Both the position numbers and the translations under genes were made by a program. A stretch of DNA of 64,000 nucleotides from Phycisphaerae bacterium (GTDB lineage Bacteria; Planctomycetota; Phycisphaerae; Sedimentisphaerales; Anaerobacaceae). The notes beneath the pieces were generated by a model. The model searched no databases and was not told the origin of the DNA. It saw nothing but the letters and a program-made list of their open reading frames with translations. This document shows positions 1 to 8,589 of the stretch, in pieces. The stretch spans positions 18,949 through 82,948 of the forward strand of contig JAGOLX010000023.1 of assembly GCA_017993835.1 (NCBI GenBank), written 5' to 3'. The stretch's first letter is position 1. Each line of letters starts with the position of its first letter.

Positions 1-627
1 CGTCCGTGGTGTCCCTCGGCAGATGATCGGGACCGTCGTTCCGTAGTGATGCTCGCGACCCAGTTCGTCCGTGACGGACAGAGCGATCTTGACGGCTTGC
101 GGCATGGGACCGCTTCGCTTCGAGTCCCATTGCGATTGCCAGTTCCGCCCGTCGTAGAAGCCCAGTTCCACGTTGGTGACGCCGGCGAGCATGGGACGCC
201 AGGTATCGGTGCGTTGCGGGTCGTCCGAGCGGCCCGTCCGTGGCTCGCACGAGATCGAGAGGGTCCTGCTCGACGGATCATAGCGATAGGCGACCCGGGA
301 GATGCCCGTGGGGCCGTCGTGTTGCTGGCCGAATCCAGCGGTGGTGGCAAACGAGAGGATGTCCCCTCGCAGGTTCCGCGGTTCTGCCTGGAACGTTGCG
401 GTCGAGGCCGGAGTCGTCGGCGCGTAGATGCAGCGAATCTGTCGGGCCATGATGCGCAGCGCGAGATGAGCCCGCTCGGAGCAGGCCATCCGGCGGCCGT
501 AGACGTCCAGGGATCGGGACGTGGCCGCGTAGCTGCCGTACACCATCGTGACGATGGTGCCCACGATGGCCAGCGAGACCAGCATCTCGATCAGGGTGAA
601 CGCTCTATGTGCGGTCCTGCGTCTCAC
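1..627 (-). CDS. GspJ-like type II secretion minor pseudopilin (partial, runs off left edge)
   Basis: An open frame reads leftward from a GTG at 627 to the window edge without a stop. After a short basic leader it shows the prepilin signature R-A-F-T-L-I-E-M-L followed by a hydrophobic helix (VSLAIVGTIVTMV), so the leader would be cut before the Phe and the Glu+5 is present. The downstream part contains residues of a globular GspJ-type domain (RRMACSERAHLALRIMARQI, then a C-terminal sheet region). It overlaps the gspI-like stop by 23 bp, which implies translational coupling at the distal end of the gsp operon. GspJ would sit at the pseudopilus tip with GspI and GspK. Assignment to J rather than H or another minor pilin rests on its size and position after gspI. 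The C-terminus is not visible. Confidence 0.75.
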   Translation of the reverse strand, partial: MRRRTAHRAFTLIEMLVSLAIVGTIVTMVYGSYAATSRSLDVYGRRMACSERAHLALRIMARQIRCIYAPTTPASTATFQAEPRNLRGDILSFATTAGFGQQHDGPTGISRVAYRYDPSSRTLSISCEPRTGRSDDPQRTDTWRPMLAGVTNVELGFYDGRNWQSQWDSKRSGPMPQAVKIALSVTDELGREHHYGTTVPIICRGTPRT

Positions 628-1030
628 GAATCTTGTTCTCCGCCACGCACGTGGTCAACTGGATCTGTCGTTCGCGAGGGCCGTCTCCGCAGGTAACCTC
701 GACTGAGACTCTCCGCAAGCGGTCGAGCCGGACGCCCAGCAACTGGCGCTGCGAAGCGGGTGCATCCGTGACCTCGGTGCGCCAGCCGAACTGGACGCCG
801 TCGCTTTCTTCGACGCCGGAATGCGTCCCCAACGAGGGATATCCCGACGCGAGGACCTCCGCCATCTTGGCCTGCGCGAGAAAGACCGCCTGAGTCGTCA
901 TCTGCGACTTGTCGGCTACCCGGATGCTGACCAGGTGGAGCTGCAGCAGTCCGAGCAGGGCGATCGACACGATCGCCAGGGCGGCGACGGTCTCGATGAG
1001 CGTGAAGGCGTTGGTTCTCGCGAATCTCAT
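605..1030 (-). CDS. GspI-like type II secretion minor pseudopilin
   Basis: This 141-aa protein starts MRFARTNAFTLIETVAALAI: a basic leader, a prepilin peptidase site before Phe9, Glu at +5 and a single hydrophobic N-terminal helix. Its length (about 125-140 aa) and the short C-terminal domain with a possible VEVTCGDG strand fit GspI, a minor pseudopilin that nucleates the T2SS pseudopilus tip. It follows gspG on the same strand after a 184-bp gap that is occupied by a dispersed repeat, and it overlaps gspJ downstream. The gap is unusual because the rest of the operon is tightly packed. The I assignment is by size, order and leader; the globular domain alone is not diagnostic. Confidence 0.75.
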   Translation of the reverse strand: MRFARTNAFTLIETVAALAIVSIALLGLLQLHLVSIRVADKSQMTTQAVFLAQAKMAEVLASGYPSLGTHSGVEESDGVQFGWRTEVTDAPASQRQLLGVRLDRLRRVSVEVTCGDGPRERQIQLTTCVAENKIRETQDRT

Positions 1031-1055
1031 CTCACACCTGCGGACTTCTCTGTCA

Positions 1056-1200
1056 TGTCATGCCGAACGAAGCGAGGCATCCGGCCCGCGAACGCGTCTG
1101 CTCATGGGTACCGTTCCTCCGTTGGCCAAGTCCTTCGCTCTCGCTCAGGATGACAGAAGGCTACACCCACGACACCAGATGCTCGCACTCAGGATGACGG
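1056..1200. repeat. Dispersed intergenic repeat (GTCATGCCGAACGAAGCGAG / CTCAGGATGACAGAAG type)
   Basis: The 184-bp gap between gspG and gspI is filled by a mosaic element: GTCATGCCGAACGAAGCGAG near 1056, then AGTCCTTCGCTCTCGCTCAG and GATGACAGAAGG around 1130-1160, then a second ACTCAGGATGACGG at 1189-1200. The two ends are partly inverted copies of each other (TGTCATGCCGAA... versus ...CAGGATGACA). A related element lies at 63637-63731. It carries no plausible ORF of its own. Similar GATGACA-bounded elements are known as high-copy intergenic repeats in many bacterial genomes. Confidence 0.65.
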
Positions 1201-1214
1201 GCGTCGCCGTCCGC

Positions 1215-1664
1215 TCAGCCTTCCAGGTTCCAGCTCTCGATGTCCGCGTCCTTGTCGTTGCCGCCGTCGTTGCCGTCCTTGCCGAGGGACTCGAGGTCGT
1301 AGTCCTTGCTGTGAAGGCCGGGACTGAGGTAGATGTACGGATTACCCCAGGGGTCCCTCGGCACCTTCTCCAGATAGCCGTCGGTGTCGAATCCCTTGAG
1401 TCCCGGGTTGGCGACGAGCGCCTGCAGGCCTTCGGCGGTGGTGGGGAAGCGCCCCGTGTCGGTCTTGAACATCGCCAGGGCTGACTGAATTGCACGGATA
1501 TCAACCATCGCCTTGGTCCGGCGTGCCTGGTCCGGCTTGCTCAGGATCTTCGGCATCACCGTGGTTGCCAGCAGACCCAGAATCACGACGACGATCATCA
1601 GTTCGATGAGCGTGAAGCCCCTAGCAATTGATGATTTACGATTGATGATTGATGATTGACTCAT
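1215..1664 (-). CDS. gspG: Type II secretion major pseudopilin GspG
   Basis: 149 aa. The prepilin site RGFTLIELMIVVVILGLLA (Gly-Phe cut, Glu+5) is textbook GspG. It is followed by the GspG core: MPKILSKPDQARRTKAMVDI, then IQSALAMFKTDTGRFPTTAEGLQALV and the DPWGNPYIYLSPG signature with a C-terminal Asp-rich calcium-binding segment (DYDLESLGKDGNDGGNDKDADI). GspG subunits polymerise into the periplasmic pseudopilus that drives substrates through the GspD secretin. The leader (QSSIINRKSSIA) is translated from a dispersed ATTGATGATTGATGATT-type repeat at 1625-1660, so a slightly later start is possible. It lies 23 bp downstream of gspF in the same operon. Confidence 0.95.
   Translation of the reverse strand: MSQSSIINRKSSIARGFTLIELMIVVVILGLLATTVMPKILSKPDQARRTKAMVDIRAIQSALAMFKTDTGRFPTTAEGLQALVANPGLKGFDTDGYLEKVPRDPWGNPYIYLSPGLHSKDYDLESLGKDGNDGGNDKDADIESWNLEG
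1625..1660. repeat. ATTGATGATT short tandem repeat (SSIINH type) inside the gspG leader
   Basis: Imperfect tandem copies of ATTGATGATT/GATGATTGAT occupy 1625-1660. Read on the minus strand they encode the SSIINRKSSIA part of the GspG leader peptide. A very similar array is at 59502-59535, in the leader of the pyrK-like gene, and a diverged one at 56944-56973 sits just upstream of the sulfatase. The repeat is therefore associated with the 5' ends of minus-strand genes, either as a leader or just upstream of the start. Confidence 0.7.
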
Positions 1665-1687
1665 ATCTTGTGGTCCTTACTCGATTC

Positions 1688-2872
1688 TCAGAGCGATTGG
1701 TTGATTTCAAAAATCGGCAATAGGATTGCCAACACGATGAACGTGACGATGCCGCCCATGACGAGCAGGATGACCGGCTCCAGGAGCGAGGTCAGCGTCC
1801 GCACGGAAGCCTCCACCTCCGTGTCGTACATCTGGGCGATGTCGATCAGGCCGTCCTCGATGTTGCCGGACATCTGGCCCGTCGCGATCAGGTGATACAC
1901 GACCGGGGGGAACATGCCGGTGGCCTTCATCGCGCCGGCGATGTTGTCGCCCGTGTGTACCGATTCCCGGATTGCCTTCATCGCATCGGCAATCACGCTG
2001 TTCTGGATGATTCGCTGGGTGATCTCCATGGCGCTGATGACAGGCAGGCCGCTCTTCATCAGCGAGCCCAGTGTTCGCGTCAGCCTCGCCAGTTCCAGTC
2101 GCAGCAGCAGGGGGCCGAACACCGGAAGCTTCAGGACGACACGGTCCACCCAGGCTTTGCCCTCGGCGTTCTTGTACATCGCGACGACGGCGACCGCGCC
2201 GCCGCAGAGCAGGCCGAGGAGGATCGCGACATACGCCCGCGTGAAGCTGCTGATCGAGATTAGCAGGCGGGTCGGCCAGGGCAGCTCCTGCTTCATCTCG
2301 GTGAACAGGCGCGTGATGCCCGGGACGACGTAGGCGATCAGGAAGATCACCACGCCCGTAGCCACCAGGGCCATCACCGTCGGATAAGTCATCGCGGCCT
2401 TGACCTTGGCGACGAGCTGAACGCGCTTCTCCAGGATGTCCGCGACGCGCCCCAGGACCTCTTCGAGGGCGCCGCTGCTCTCGCCCGCGGAGACCATGCT
2501 GACGAACAGCGGCGAGAACACGCCGGGGTGCTTGCCCAGCGCTTCCGCCAGGCTGATGCCTTCGTTCACGTCGTCGCGCACCTGGCGGATCGCCTCGGCC
2601 AGCGGCTTCCTGCGGGCGATCAACGATCCGCCTTTGGCCTCGGCTGGACACTCCAGTTGCTCCACGAGCGCCGACATCGCGGGCACCAGGGGCATTCCCG
2701 CGTGCAGCAGGGCGGCCAGTTGTCGCGCGATGCGGCACAACTCCTTCGTGCCGGCCCTGTGCAGGATCTCGATGCCCGCCTTCTTCTTTGCAGCAGGGCG
2801 ATGGACCTCCTGCTCGGCCGCAACCGCGTGGCTTTGAACCTCGTTCATGAAGTCTGCATCGAGCAGTGGCAT
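1688..2872 (-). CDS. gspF: Type II secretion inner-membrane platform protein GspF
   Basis: 394 aa, the usual GspF length. It has two T2SSF domains: the first spans about residues 45-170 (LCRIARQLAALLHAGMPLVPAM... EGISLAEALGKHPGVFSPLFVSMVSAGESSGALEEVL), the second about 245-370 (LELARLTRTLGSLMKSGLPVISAMEI ... VVYHLIATGQMSGNIEDGL). Three hydrophobic segments are visible: VMALVATGVVIFLIAYVV, YVAILLGLLCGGAVAVVA and the C-terminal VILLVMGGIVTFIVLAILLPIF. It forms the inner-membrane platform contacted by the GspE ATPase. The start lies 1 bp after the gspE stop (TGAGATG), so the two are translationally coupled. The N-terminal 40 residues are low-complexity and less conserved. Confidence 0.95.
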   Translation of the reverse strand: MPLLDADFMNEVQSHAVAAEQEVHRPAAKKKAGIEILHRAGTKELCRIARQLAALLHAGMPLVPAMSALVEQLECPAEAKGGSLIARRKPLAEAIRQVRDDVNEGISLAEALGKHPGVFSPLFVSMVSAGESSGALEEVLGRVADILEKRVQLVAKVKAAMTYPTVMALVATGVVIFLIAYVVPGITRLFTEMKQELPWPTRLLISISSFTRAYVAILLGLLCGGAVAVVAMYKNAEGKAWVDRVVLKLPVFGPLLLRLELARLTRTLGSLMKSGLPVISAMEITQRIIQNSVIADAMKAIRESVHTGDNIAGAMKATGMFPPVVYHLIATGQMSGNIEDGLIDIAQMYDTEVEASVRTLTSLLEPVILLVMGGIVTFIVLAILLPIFEINQSL

Positions 2873-2873
2873 C

Positions 2874-4472
2874 TCAACTCTCCCGTCCTGCGATTGGCAC
2901 GCTGTCCTGGGTCACGCGGACGACCTCCTCCAGCGTGGTGGTGCCCGCCAGCGCCCTCCGCAGCCCGTCCTGTCTCAATGTCGCCATCCCGTGTTCGATG
3001 GCTGTTTGTTTGATGATGTGCGAGCCCTGTCGTCGGACGATCAGGTCCCGGATCTGGTCGTCGACGAGCAGCAGCTCGAAGATGCCCGTCCGACCCAGGT
3101 ATCCGCTCTCCAGGCACTTCTCGCAGCCGGCGCCCTTGTAGAGCTTGACGAATCCCTTGGCTGCCTGTTGCAGTTCGCTCCAGGAGACGATCCCGCTCTG
3201 GGGATCGTAGGGTTTCTTGCAGCTCGGACAAATCACGCGGACCAGTCGCTGGGCCATCACCGCGACGACGGTCGAGGAGATCAGGTACGGCTCGATCCCC
3301 ATGTCGATCAGGCGGGTGAAGGCGGAGGCCGCGTCGTTCGTGTGCAGCGTGCTGAGCACGAGGTGCCCGGTGAGCGACGCCTGAATCGCGATCTCCGCGG
3401 TCTCGCGGTCGCGAATCTCGCCGATCATGATGACGTCCGGATCCTGGCGGAGGATGTGTCGCAGACAGTTCGCGAACGTCAGGTCGATCTTCGGATGGAC
3501 CTGCATCTGGCCGATCCCGGGCAACTGGTATTCGACCGGGTCCTCCACGGTCAGAATGTTCCGCTCCTGGCAGTTCAGCTCGTTGAGCCCGCCGTACAGG
3601 GTGGTTGTCTTGCCGCTGCCGGTGGGACCGGTGATCAAGATGATCCCGTGCGGGATCGCGATGAGACTTCGGAAGGTCTTCAAGAGGTCCGGCCCGAAGC
3701 CAATGTCCTCGAGTTTCAGCTCGCCTCGGCCCTTGTCGAGCAGGCGCAGCACGACCCGCTCGCCGCCGGCGGTGGGGATCACGGAAACGCGGATATCGAC
3801 GACCTCGTCGCCGATGCTGACGCGGCTCTGCCCGTCCTGGGGCAGGCGGTGTTCCGCGATGTTCAGGTTCGCCATGATCTTCAGTCGCGACAGGACGGGA
3901 CTGACCTGGATCTTGGGCAGGGTCAGGATGTTCCGCAGGACGCCGTCGATGCGGAAGCGGATCTTCACCTCCTGCTCGTATGGCTCGATGTGGATGTCGC
4001 TGGCCCGGCTGTGCACCGCGTGGAACAGGATCTTGTTGACCAGCTTGATCGCGGGGGCTTTGTCGTCGATGTTGAGCAGGTCTTCCGCCTGCGTTTGAAC
4101 CGTGCTCGCGAGATCCGCAGTCGCGGCGTTCTCCTGTCCGTCGGCTTCCGGCGGATCGGGCGAGAAATAGTTCTCTTCCTCGCCGGGACTGAGGTAGTAG
4201 CATCGGCTGATTGCCTGGTCGATCTGCGAGGCCTCGCACACGATCCGCCGGCAGGGCCGGCCCAGGATGCCCACGATCGCGTCGTAGGCTTCGAGGTTCA
4301 GGGGATCGGCCAGCGCGACCGCGGGCTCGCCCTTCTCCAGGAGGATGGGGATCGCCCGTTGCCTCTTGAGGAACTCAAGGGGCAGCCGTCGCATCAGCTC
4401 GGAGCTCAGTTGCTCCGGCCGGATCTGATGCAGCGGTCGGTTCTCCGTTCGCTCGATCAATCCCTGGGTCAC
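2874..4472 (-). CDS. gspE: Type II secretion ATPase GspE
   Basis: 532 aa from a GTG at 4472, preferred over an in-frame upstream start at 4514 because GGAGG lies 7 nt before it and it follows the gspD stop (4495) by 22 bp. It has an N-terminal GspE/MshE-type domain (about 20-100), a linker, then the secretion ATPase. The Walker A GPTGSGKTTT is at about 282-291, the Asp box with SRASDIHIEP is at about 155-165, and the Walker B region DPDVIMIGEIRD is at about 344-355 with the TLHTNDA His box after it. The tetracysteine zinc motif CPSC...CEKC (about 415-453) is intact. It powers pseudopilus assembly on the cytoplasmic face of the GspF platform. The CxxC pair separates it from PilT and fits GspE/PilB. 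Confidence 0.95.
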   Translation of the reverse strand: MTQGLIERTENRPLHQIRPEQLSSELMRRLPLEFLKRQRAIPILLEKGEPAVALADPLNLEAYDAIVGILGRPCRRIVCEASQIDQAISRCYYLSPGEEENYFSPDPPEADGQENAATADLASTVQTQAEDLLNIDDKAPAIKLVNKILFHAVHSRASDIHIEPYEQEVKIRFRIDGVLRNILTLPKIQVSPVLSRLKIMANLNIAEHRLPQDGQSRVSIGDEVVDIRVSVIPTAGGERVVLRLLDKGRGELKLEDIGFGPDLLKTFRSLIAIPHGIILITGPTGSGKTTTLYGGLNELNCQERNILTVEDPVEYQLPGIGQMQVHPKIDLTFANCLRHILRQDPDVIMIGEIRDRETAEIAIQASLTGHLVLSTLHTNDAASAFTRLIDMGIEPYLISSTVVAVMAQRLVRVICPSCKKPYDPQSGIVSWSELQQAAKGFVKLYKGAGCEKCLESGYLGRTGIFELLLVDDQIRDLIVRRQGSHIIKQTAIEHGMATLRQDGLRRALAGTTTLEEVVRVTQDSVPIAGRES

Positions 4473-4494
4473 CTTTCGGCCTCCGCACTCGGTC

Positions 4495-6723
4495 TCACTT
4501 GCTCTTCTTCTCAAGCGCCGGGGCCATTTCGTCCTTCTTGCGGTCCGTCATGTTCGTCAGGTCTTCCTGCGAGGACATGATGTGCGGCGTGATGAACAGC
4601 AGGAGATTCGTCTTCTGCACGAGGTCTCGCTGGTTTTGGAACAGGCCTCCGATCAGCGGCAGGTCGCCCAGCAGCGGGACCTTGGTGACCGCCTTCGTCG
4701 TGTCGTCGCGGATCATGCCGCCGATGACGATCGTGGCGCCGCTGCCCATCGTCACCACCGTCTGGGCGGAGCGCTTGGCCGTGATGGGCGTGTCCTCCGA
4801 CAGGGTGGTGACATCCTCGGTCAGCTTCGTGAACTCGCTGTTGACTTCGAGCCGGATCAGTCCGCTCTGACTGACGTGGGGCGTGATCTCCAGCGTGATG
4901 CCCACGTCCTTATATTCATAGCTCTTGATGACCGTGGCGTCGGTGGCCTCGGTGCTTTCCGTGATCCTTGCGTCCGTCACAAAGGGCCGGTTCTCGCCGA
5001 CGACGATCTTGGCCTTGCGATGGTTCGACGTCAGAATCGATGGCGTCGAGAGGATGTTCACGCCCGACTCGTTCTGCAGAGCGTGGAGGATGGCTCCGAT
5101 TTGGATGCCGCTGTCGGTCCGCTTCCAGGCGCCGACGTTCAGGCCTTCCGACGTGCCCGCCAGGTAATCGACGCGAGGACCGAGGTTCGTCACGCCGAAC
5201 CCGCGGATGCTGTCGGACACCACCGTGTCCATCGTGGCCCAGTCGATGCCGATCTCTCGGAGCGACTCTTCCGTGACCTCCATGATGAGCATCTCGACCA
5301 GGACCTGCTCCCGGACGATGTCGAGCTTCTCGACGATCTGGGAAACCACCTCGAAATCCTGCGGTGAAGCGACGATCACCAGGGCGTTCGTGCTCGGATC
5401 GGGCGTGACCTGGATCTGCTGGGAGATGCTGTTGCTGCCGGTCAGTCTCATGCTCGACAGGGCCTGTTCGAGCGACCGGCTCACCTCGTTGGCGTCGGCG
5501 TTCTTGAGGTAGGTCACATGGACGTTGTTCATGCCGGTCGGCCGCTCGATGTCGAGCTGCGCGATGAGGTCGCTGATGGTTTGTGTTTCCTGCTCGCCGG
5601 CGATGACGAGGATCGAGTTCGTTCGTTCGTCGGGCAGGAGGCGGGGACCGCTGCTCGATGCGCCGGCTGTCTGGGCCCGTCCTGCCTGGGCCGTCGGGCC
5701 CTTGCCCCGTTCGAGAATCCGCGTGATCTGCTCGCTGAGCACCTGCGCCGAAGCGTGCGTCAGCGGGAACAATCGGGCCTTCTCCTTGGAGCCCGCGACG
5801 TCGAGCTGCTGGATGATCTGGGCGACGTGATGGAGGTTCGCCGACGTGTCGGTGATCATCAGGGAGTTGGTCCTTGTGTAGGTCGCCATCTGGGCGCCTG
5901 TGGACAGGACGGGCTCGATGATCTGGCTGACTTCCGATACGTCCGCATACTTCAGTGCGATGATCTGCGTCACGATCCCGTCATTCTTGGGGATGTCGGC
6001 CGGGTCGGCGCCGATCCGCACCTGTACGTGATTCTTGGCCGCCTCCGCCTTGGGGACCACCTTCACGGCGTTCTCCGTCTCGATCGTGGCGTAGCCGTGC
6101 ACGTCGAGAATCGATTGCAGAAAGGCATAGAGGTCGCCCAGGCGGATCGGGGTCGGAGACATGACGGTAACCGTGCCGGTCACTCGTTCGGCGGGAATGA
6201 AGTTGATCCCGGTGATGTCGCCGATTGTTTTGAGCACGGTCCGGATCTCCACGTTGTCGAAATTCACGGAGACCATTTCGTCGGCCATGCCAGGCCGAAG
6301 AGAGGGCATCACCTGGGGCACGAGCGTGACCCCGGGTGGTTGCTCGGCCACAGGTTCCTGCGCCGGGCTGGGAACCGGCGGGGCCAGTTCGACCGGAGTG
6401 ATGACCTCCTTCTCCGCGAGCCATCGGTTGGCCGGGATGTCCCGGGCCGGATCCGCACTGTTTGCCCTTGCCGCGACGGGCGGCTGCGTGATTCGCTGCG
6501 GCACGGGCGGCGAGACCTGCGGCGCATTCTCCACCGGCTTTGCCGGCTCGGGCTGTGTTTGTACGACCGGGGTCGGGGCGGCGGGAGTCTCTGCCGCTTT
6601 CTGATTCTGGGTCTGGCAGCCCGACACGGTCGCCAGGGTCCATAATGCCAGGGCCGACAGTGCCCCGTGTCGGGCGGCACGACCGCCGCCCACGTGTATT
6701 CGGATGTGATGTCGCGTACTCAA
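4495..6723 (-). CDS. gspD: Type II secretion outer-membrane secretin GspD
   Basis: 742 aa from a TTG with GGAGG five bases upstream. A lipoprotein signal (ALSALALWTLATVSGC, Cys36) precedes a Pro-rich linker of about 100 residues. Then come N0 (SVNFDNVEIRTVLKTIGDIT), N1 (QIIALKYADVSEVSQIIEPV), N2 (LTHASAQVLSEQITRILE ... LLPDERTNSILVIA), N3 (VTYLKNADANEVSRSLEQAL ... DPSTNALVIVA) and the secretin domain (VLVEMLIMEVTEESLREIGI to DLPLIGGLFQNQ and LLLFITPHIM). It forms the outer-membrane channel. The long Pro/Ala/Gln linker and the built-in lipid anchor suggest self-piloting without a separate GspS; this is inference. gspC is 54 bp upstream and gspE follows. Confidence 0.95.
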   Translation of the reverse strand: MSTRHHIRIHVGGGRAARHGALSALALWTLATVSGCQTQNQKAAETPAAPTPVVQTQPEPAKPVENAPQVSPPVPQRITQPPVAARANSADPARDIPANRWLAEKEVITPVELAPPVPSPAQEPVAEQPPGVTLVPQVMPSLRPGMADEMVSVNFDNVEIRTVLKTIGDITGINFIPAERVTGTVTVMSPTPIRLGDLYAFLQSILDVHGYATIETENAVKVVPKAEAAKNHVQVRIGADPADIPKNDGIVTQIIALKYADVSEVSQIIEPVLSTGAQMATYTRTNSLMITDTSANLHHVAQIIQQLDVAGSKEKARLFPLTHASAQVLSEQITRILERGKGPTAQAGRAQTAGASSSGPRLLPDERTNSILVIAGEQETQTISDLIAQLDIERPTGMNNVHVTYLKNADANEVSRSLEQALSSMRLTGSNSISQQIQVTPDPSTNALVIVASPQDFEVVSQIVEKLDIVREQVLVEMLIMEVTEESLREIGIDWATMDTVVSDSIRGFGVTNLGPRVDYLAGTSEGLNVGAWKRTDSGIQIGAILHALQNESGVNILSTPSILTSNHRKAKIVVGENRPFVTDARITESTEATDATVIKSYEYKDVGITLEITPHVSQSGLIRLEVNSEFTKLTEDVTTLSEDTPITAKRSAQTVVTMGSGATIVIGGMIRDDTTKAVTKVPLLGDLPLIGGLFQNQRDLVQKTNLLLFITPHIMSSQEDLTNMTDRKKDEMAPALEKKSK

Positions 6724-6777
6724 GTTGTCCTCCGTCGGGGCCTCTGCGACGCTGCGTCGCGTCGGGGCGCCCTGTTG

Positions 6778-7644
6778 TCATCGATCGAATGACAGTGCTT
6801 TGCTCTTGCCATTGCGCAACAGTTGAATATCCACCTTCGATTGAGTCTTGGCCTTCATAAGGACCTGGAAAGCCTTCTGCTTGTTGGTCAGTTGTTGTCC
6901 GTTGACGCTCTGAATGATGTCGCCATTCTTGAAGCCGAACAGCTCGGCCATCGGGATCTTGTCGAGCCCGCTGATTTGCAGACCCTGCGTCTGGTTGTTC
7001 TTCACATAGGGTTCGATGGTCGCCTTGTGGAAGACCTCCGAGATGTAGTCCGCCTTGATCGGGGGGCGAGCGGTCTTCACGCCTGCCGGCGCGGGTGGCG
7101 GCTCGGCCGGCTGCCCTTCGCTGCTCGCGGGGGCCTTATCGCCGCCGGCGGCGCTGAGCCGGAGGATCAACTGCCGACCCTCGTGACACAGGACCACGGC
7201 GTCCCGCTGGATCGCTTCCACTTTGGCCGACGCGACGGTATCTCCGATTCGATAAACGCCCGTCGTCTTGGTCTTGATGTCCTGGATGTTCGCTCGGGAG
7301 ATCGCGGGCCCGCCGACGATGGCGCCGACCAGGCGGAGTCCCAGTTGCTCGGCGGAAGGCATCGCGTCGAGTTGGGAAGACCCCGAATCCAGCGCAAGCT
7401 GATCTGCCTCGTCCGGGCCGGCAAACAGGCTGTTCTCGATGATCGCCCCATAATCGCAGGACGATGGTCTCCTCGGGGTCGGGGGAGGCACATCGGCCGG
7501 ACGCTCGTCGCCGGAGACGACCGCGGGATCGAGCGCACCGATGTGCAGGTGCCCGGTTATCGCTCTGAATCCGGCGTAGGCCAGTATCACGATGAGCGAA
7601 GCCTTGGCCAGCCAGAAGACCTTGATGAACTGTTTCTCATTCAT
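6778..7644 (-). CDS. gspC: GspC-like type II secretion coupling protein with PDZ domain
   Basis: 288 aa. One N-terminal membrane segment (AKASLIVILAYAGFRAITG), then a periplasmic homology region (SCDYGAIIENSLFAG ... QLGLRLVGAIVGGPAISRANIQDIKTKTTGVYRIGDTV) and a C-terminal PDZ domain (LQISGLDKIPMAELFGFKNG ... DIIQSVNGQQLTNKQKAFQV). This is the GspC layout: the HR domain binds N0 of the GspD secretin and the PDZ domain is linked to substrate choice. It is the first gene of the visible operon. GspC is normally the least conserved core protein; here the identity is supported by domain order and by the gspD neighbour. Confidence 0.88.
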   Translation of the reverse strand: MNEKQFIKVFWLAKASLIVILAYAGFRAITGHLHIGALDPAVVSGDERPADVPPPTPRRPSSCDYGAIIENSLFAGPDEADQLALDSGSSQLDAMPSAEQLGLRLVGAIVGGPAISRANIQDIKTKTTGVYRIGDTVASAKVEAIQRDAVVLCHEGRQLILRLSAAGGDKAPASSEGQPAEPPPAPAGVKTARPPIKADYISEVFHKATIEPYVKNNQTQGLQISGLDKIPMAELFGFKNGDIIQSVNGQQLTNKQKAFQVLMKAKTQSKVDIQLLRNGKSKALSFDR

Positions 7645-7833
7645 GAGAACCCTCGTCCGAACGTACTTATGCCACAGCGTTCATCGTCCTGCGCCGGTTT
7701 GCACTTGATTCGAATGACGCCGGGGTGAACGGTTGTGCGACTCGCACCGGGGAGACGGTCAGACGCACGGTCTTATCGGTCAGTGTGCGTCCATAGCGTC
7801 AGGAAGCTCCGATAAGCACGTCTGTGCCACGGG

Positions 7834-8589
7834 TCATGCGCAGGTCGCGGCCACAATCCCGTAGGAGACGTTGGCGAGGCCGTGAAAGAGGATGGGCGCC
7901 AGGAGGGAGCGGGTCCGCACGAACAGCCAGGCCAGGAGCAGGCCGGGCAGGAACGTCAGGGCCGATACTATCTGACCCTGGACGGCGACGTGGGCCAGTG
8001 CGAAACACGCTGCGGAGACCAGGATGGCGATCCGCTGCCGGGCCTGTGGAGACAGGCGCCGCTCGCCCAGCCACCTCATGGCGTTGGCCTGGACATACCC
8101 ACGGAAGAATACTTCTTCGGCTGTTGCCACATAGAGGAACTGATAGAGCACCCAGGTCGGCAGGCTTTGTCCTTCCGCCAGGACCGGCTGCAAAGGAATC
8201 GGTACGCCCGACAGAGCCAGCCGCCATACGACGAAGCAGACCGCGGGCAGAGTGCACAAGCACGGCAGCACGACCGTTCTGAGGGCGAGCCCCCGATGCT
8301 CGCGGGTCAGTCCGATCGGTGGGAAGTCCCGCCTGGCGATCCACGTCGGCGCCAGGGCGGCGGCGACCAGCACACAGGGGATCAGGAACCACTGAAGGTC
8401 CGCGGCGTCGCCGACGTGGAGCAGGCGGACCACTGCGATGGCGCCCAGGGCCACTACGGCTGTTTCCGCGGCCAGTCGCCCGGGCGACTGCGCCCGGGCG
8501 GTCGGCGTCGCCAGAGATCCGGGCTCAGGGAGAGTGCAGACGCCTACGGCGCCGTGTGGACCTCCAGACTGATCCTGCGGCTCGTTCAT
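7834..8589 (-). CDS. CPBP-family glutamic intramembrane protease, candidate sorting enzyme
   Basis: 251 aa from an ATG at 8589 that overlaps the upstream stop as ATGA. Several hydrophobic segments are visible (AETAVVALGAIAVVRLL, WFLIPCVLVAAALAPTW, VVLPCLCTLPAVCFVVW, VSALTFLPGLLLAWLFV). The CPBP/Rce1 catalytic motifs are complete: EEVFFR (Glu158, Glu159, Arg163), FALAH (Phe196, His200) and HGLAN (His236, Asn240). This family includes CAAX proteases and, in bacteria, the Mrt enzymes that process C-terminal sorting tails (myxosortase and relatives). Coupling to a gene whose product ends in Gly6-Cys, a hydrophobic stretch and Arg-rich residues makes that tail the obvious substrate. A generic bacteriocin-immunity CPBP role is the alternative. 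Confidence 0.85.
   Translation of the reverse strand: MNEPQDQSGGPHGAVGVCTLPEPGSLATPTARAQSPGRLAAETAVVALGAIAVVRLLHVGDAADLQWFLIPCVLVAAALAPTWIARRDFPPIGLTREHRGLALRTVVLPCLCTLPAVCFVVWRLALSGVPIPLQPVLAEGQSLPTWVLYQFLYVATAEEVFFRGYVQANAMRWLGERRLSPQARQRIAILVSAACFALAHVAVQGQIVSALTFLPGLLLAWLFVRTRSLLAPILFHGLANVSYGIVAATCA

Noticed and set aside
2845..4239. 464-aa minus frame overlapping gspE
   Set aside because: It is the shadow of gspE in another frame, with Arg/Pro-rich random composition and no ribosome site.
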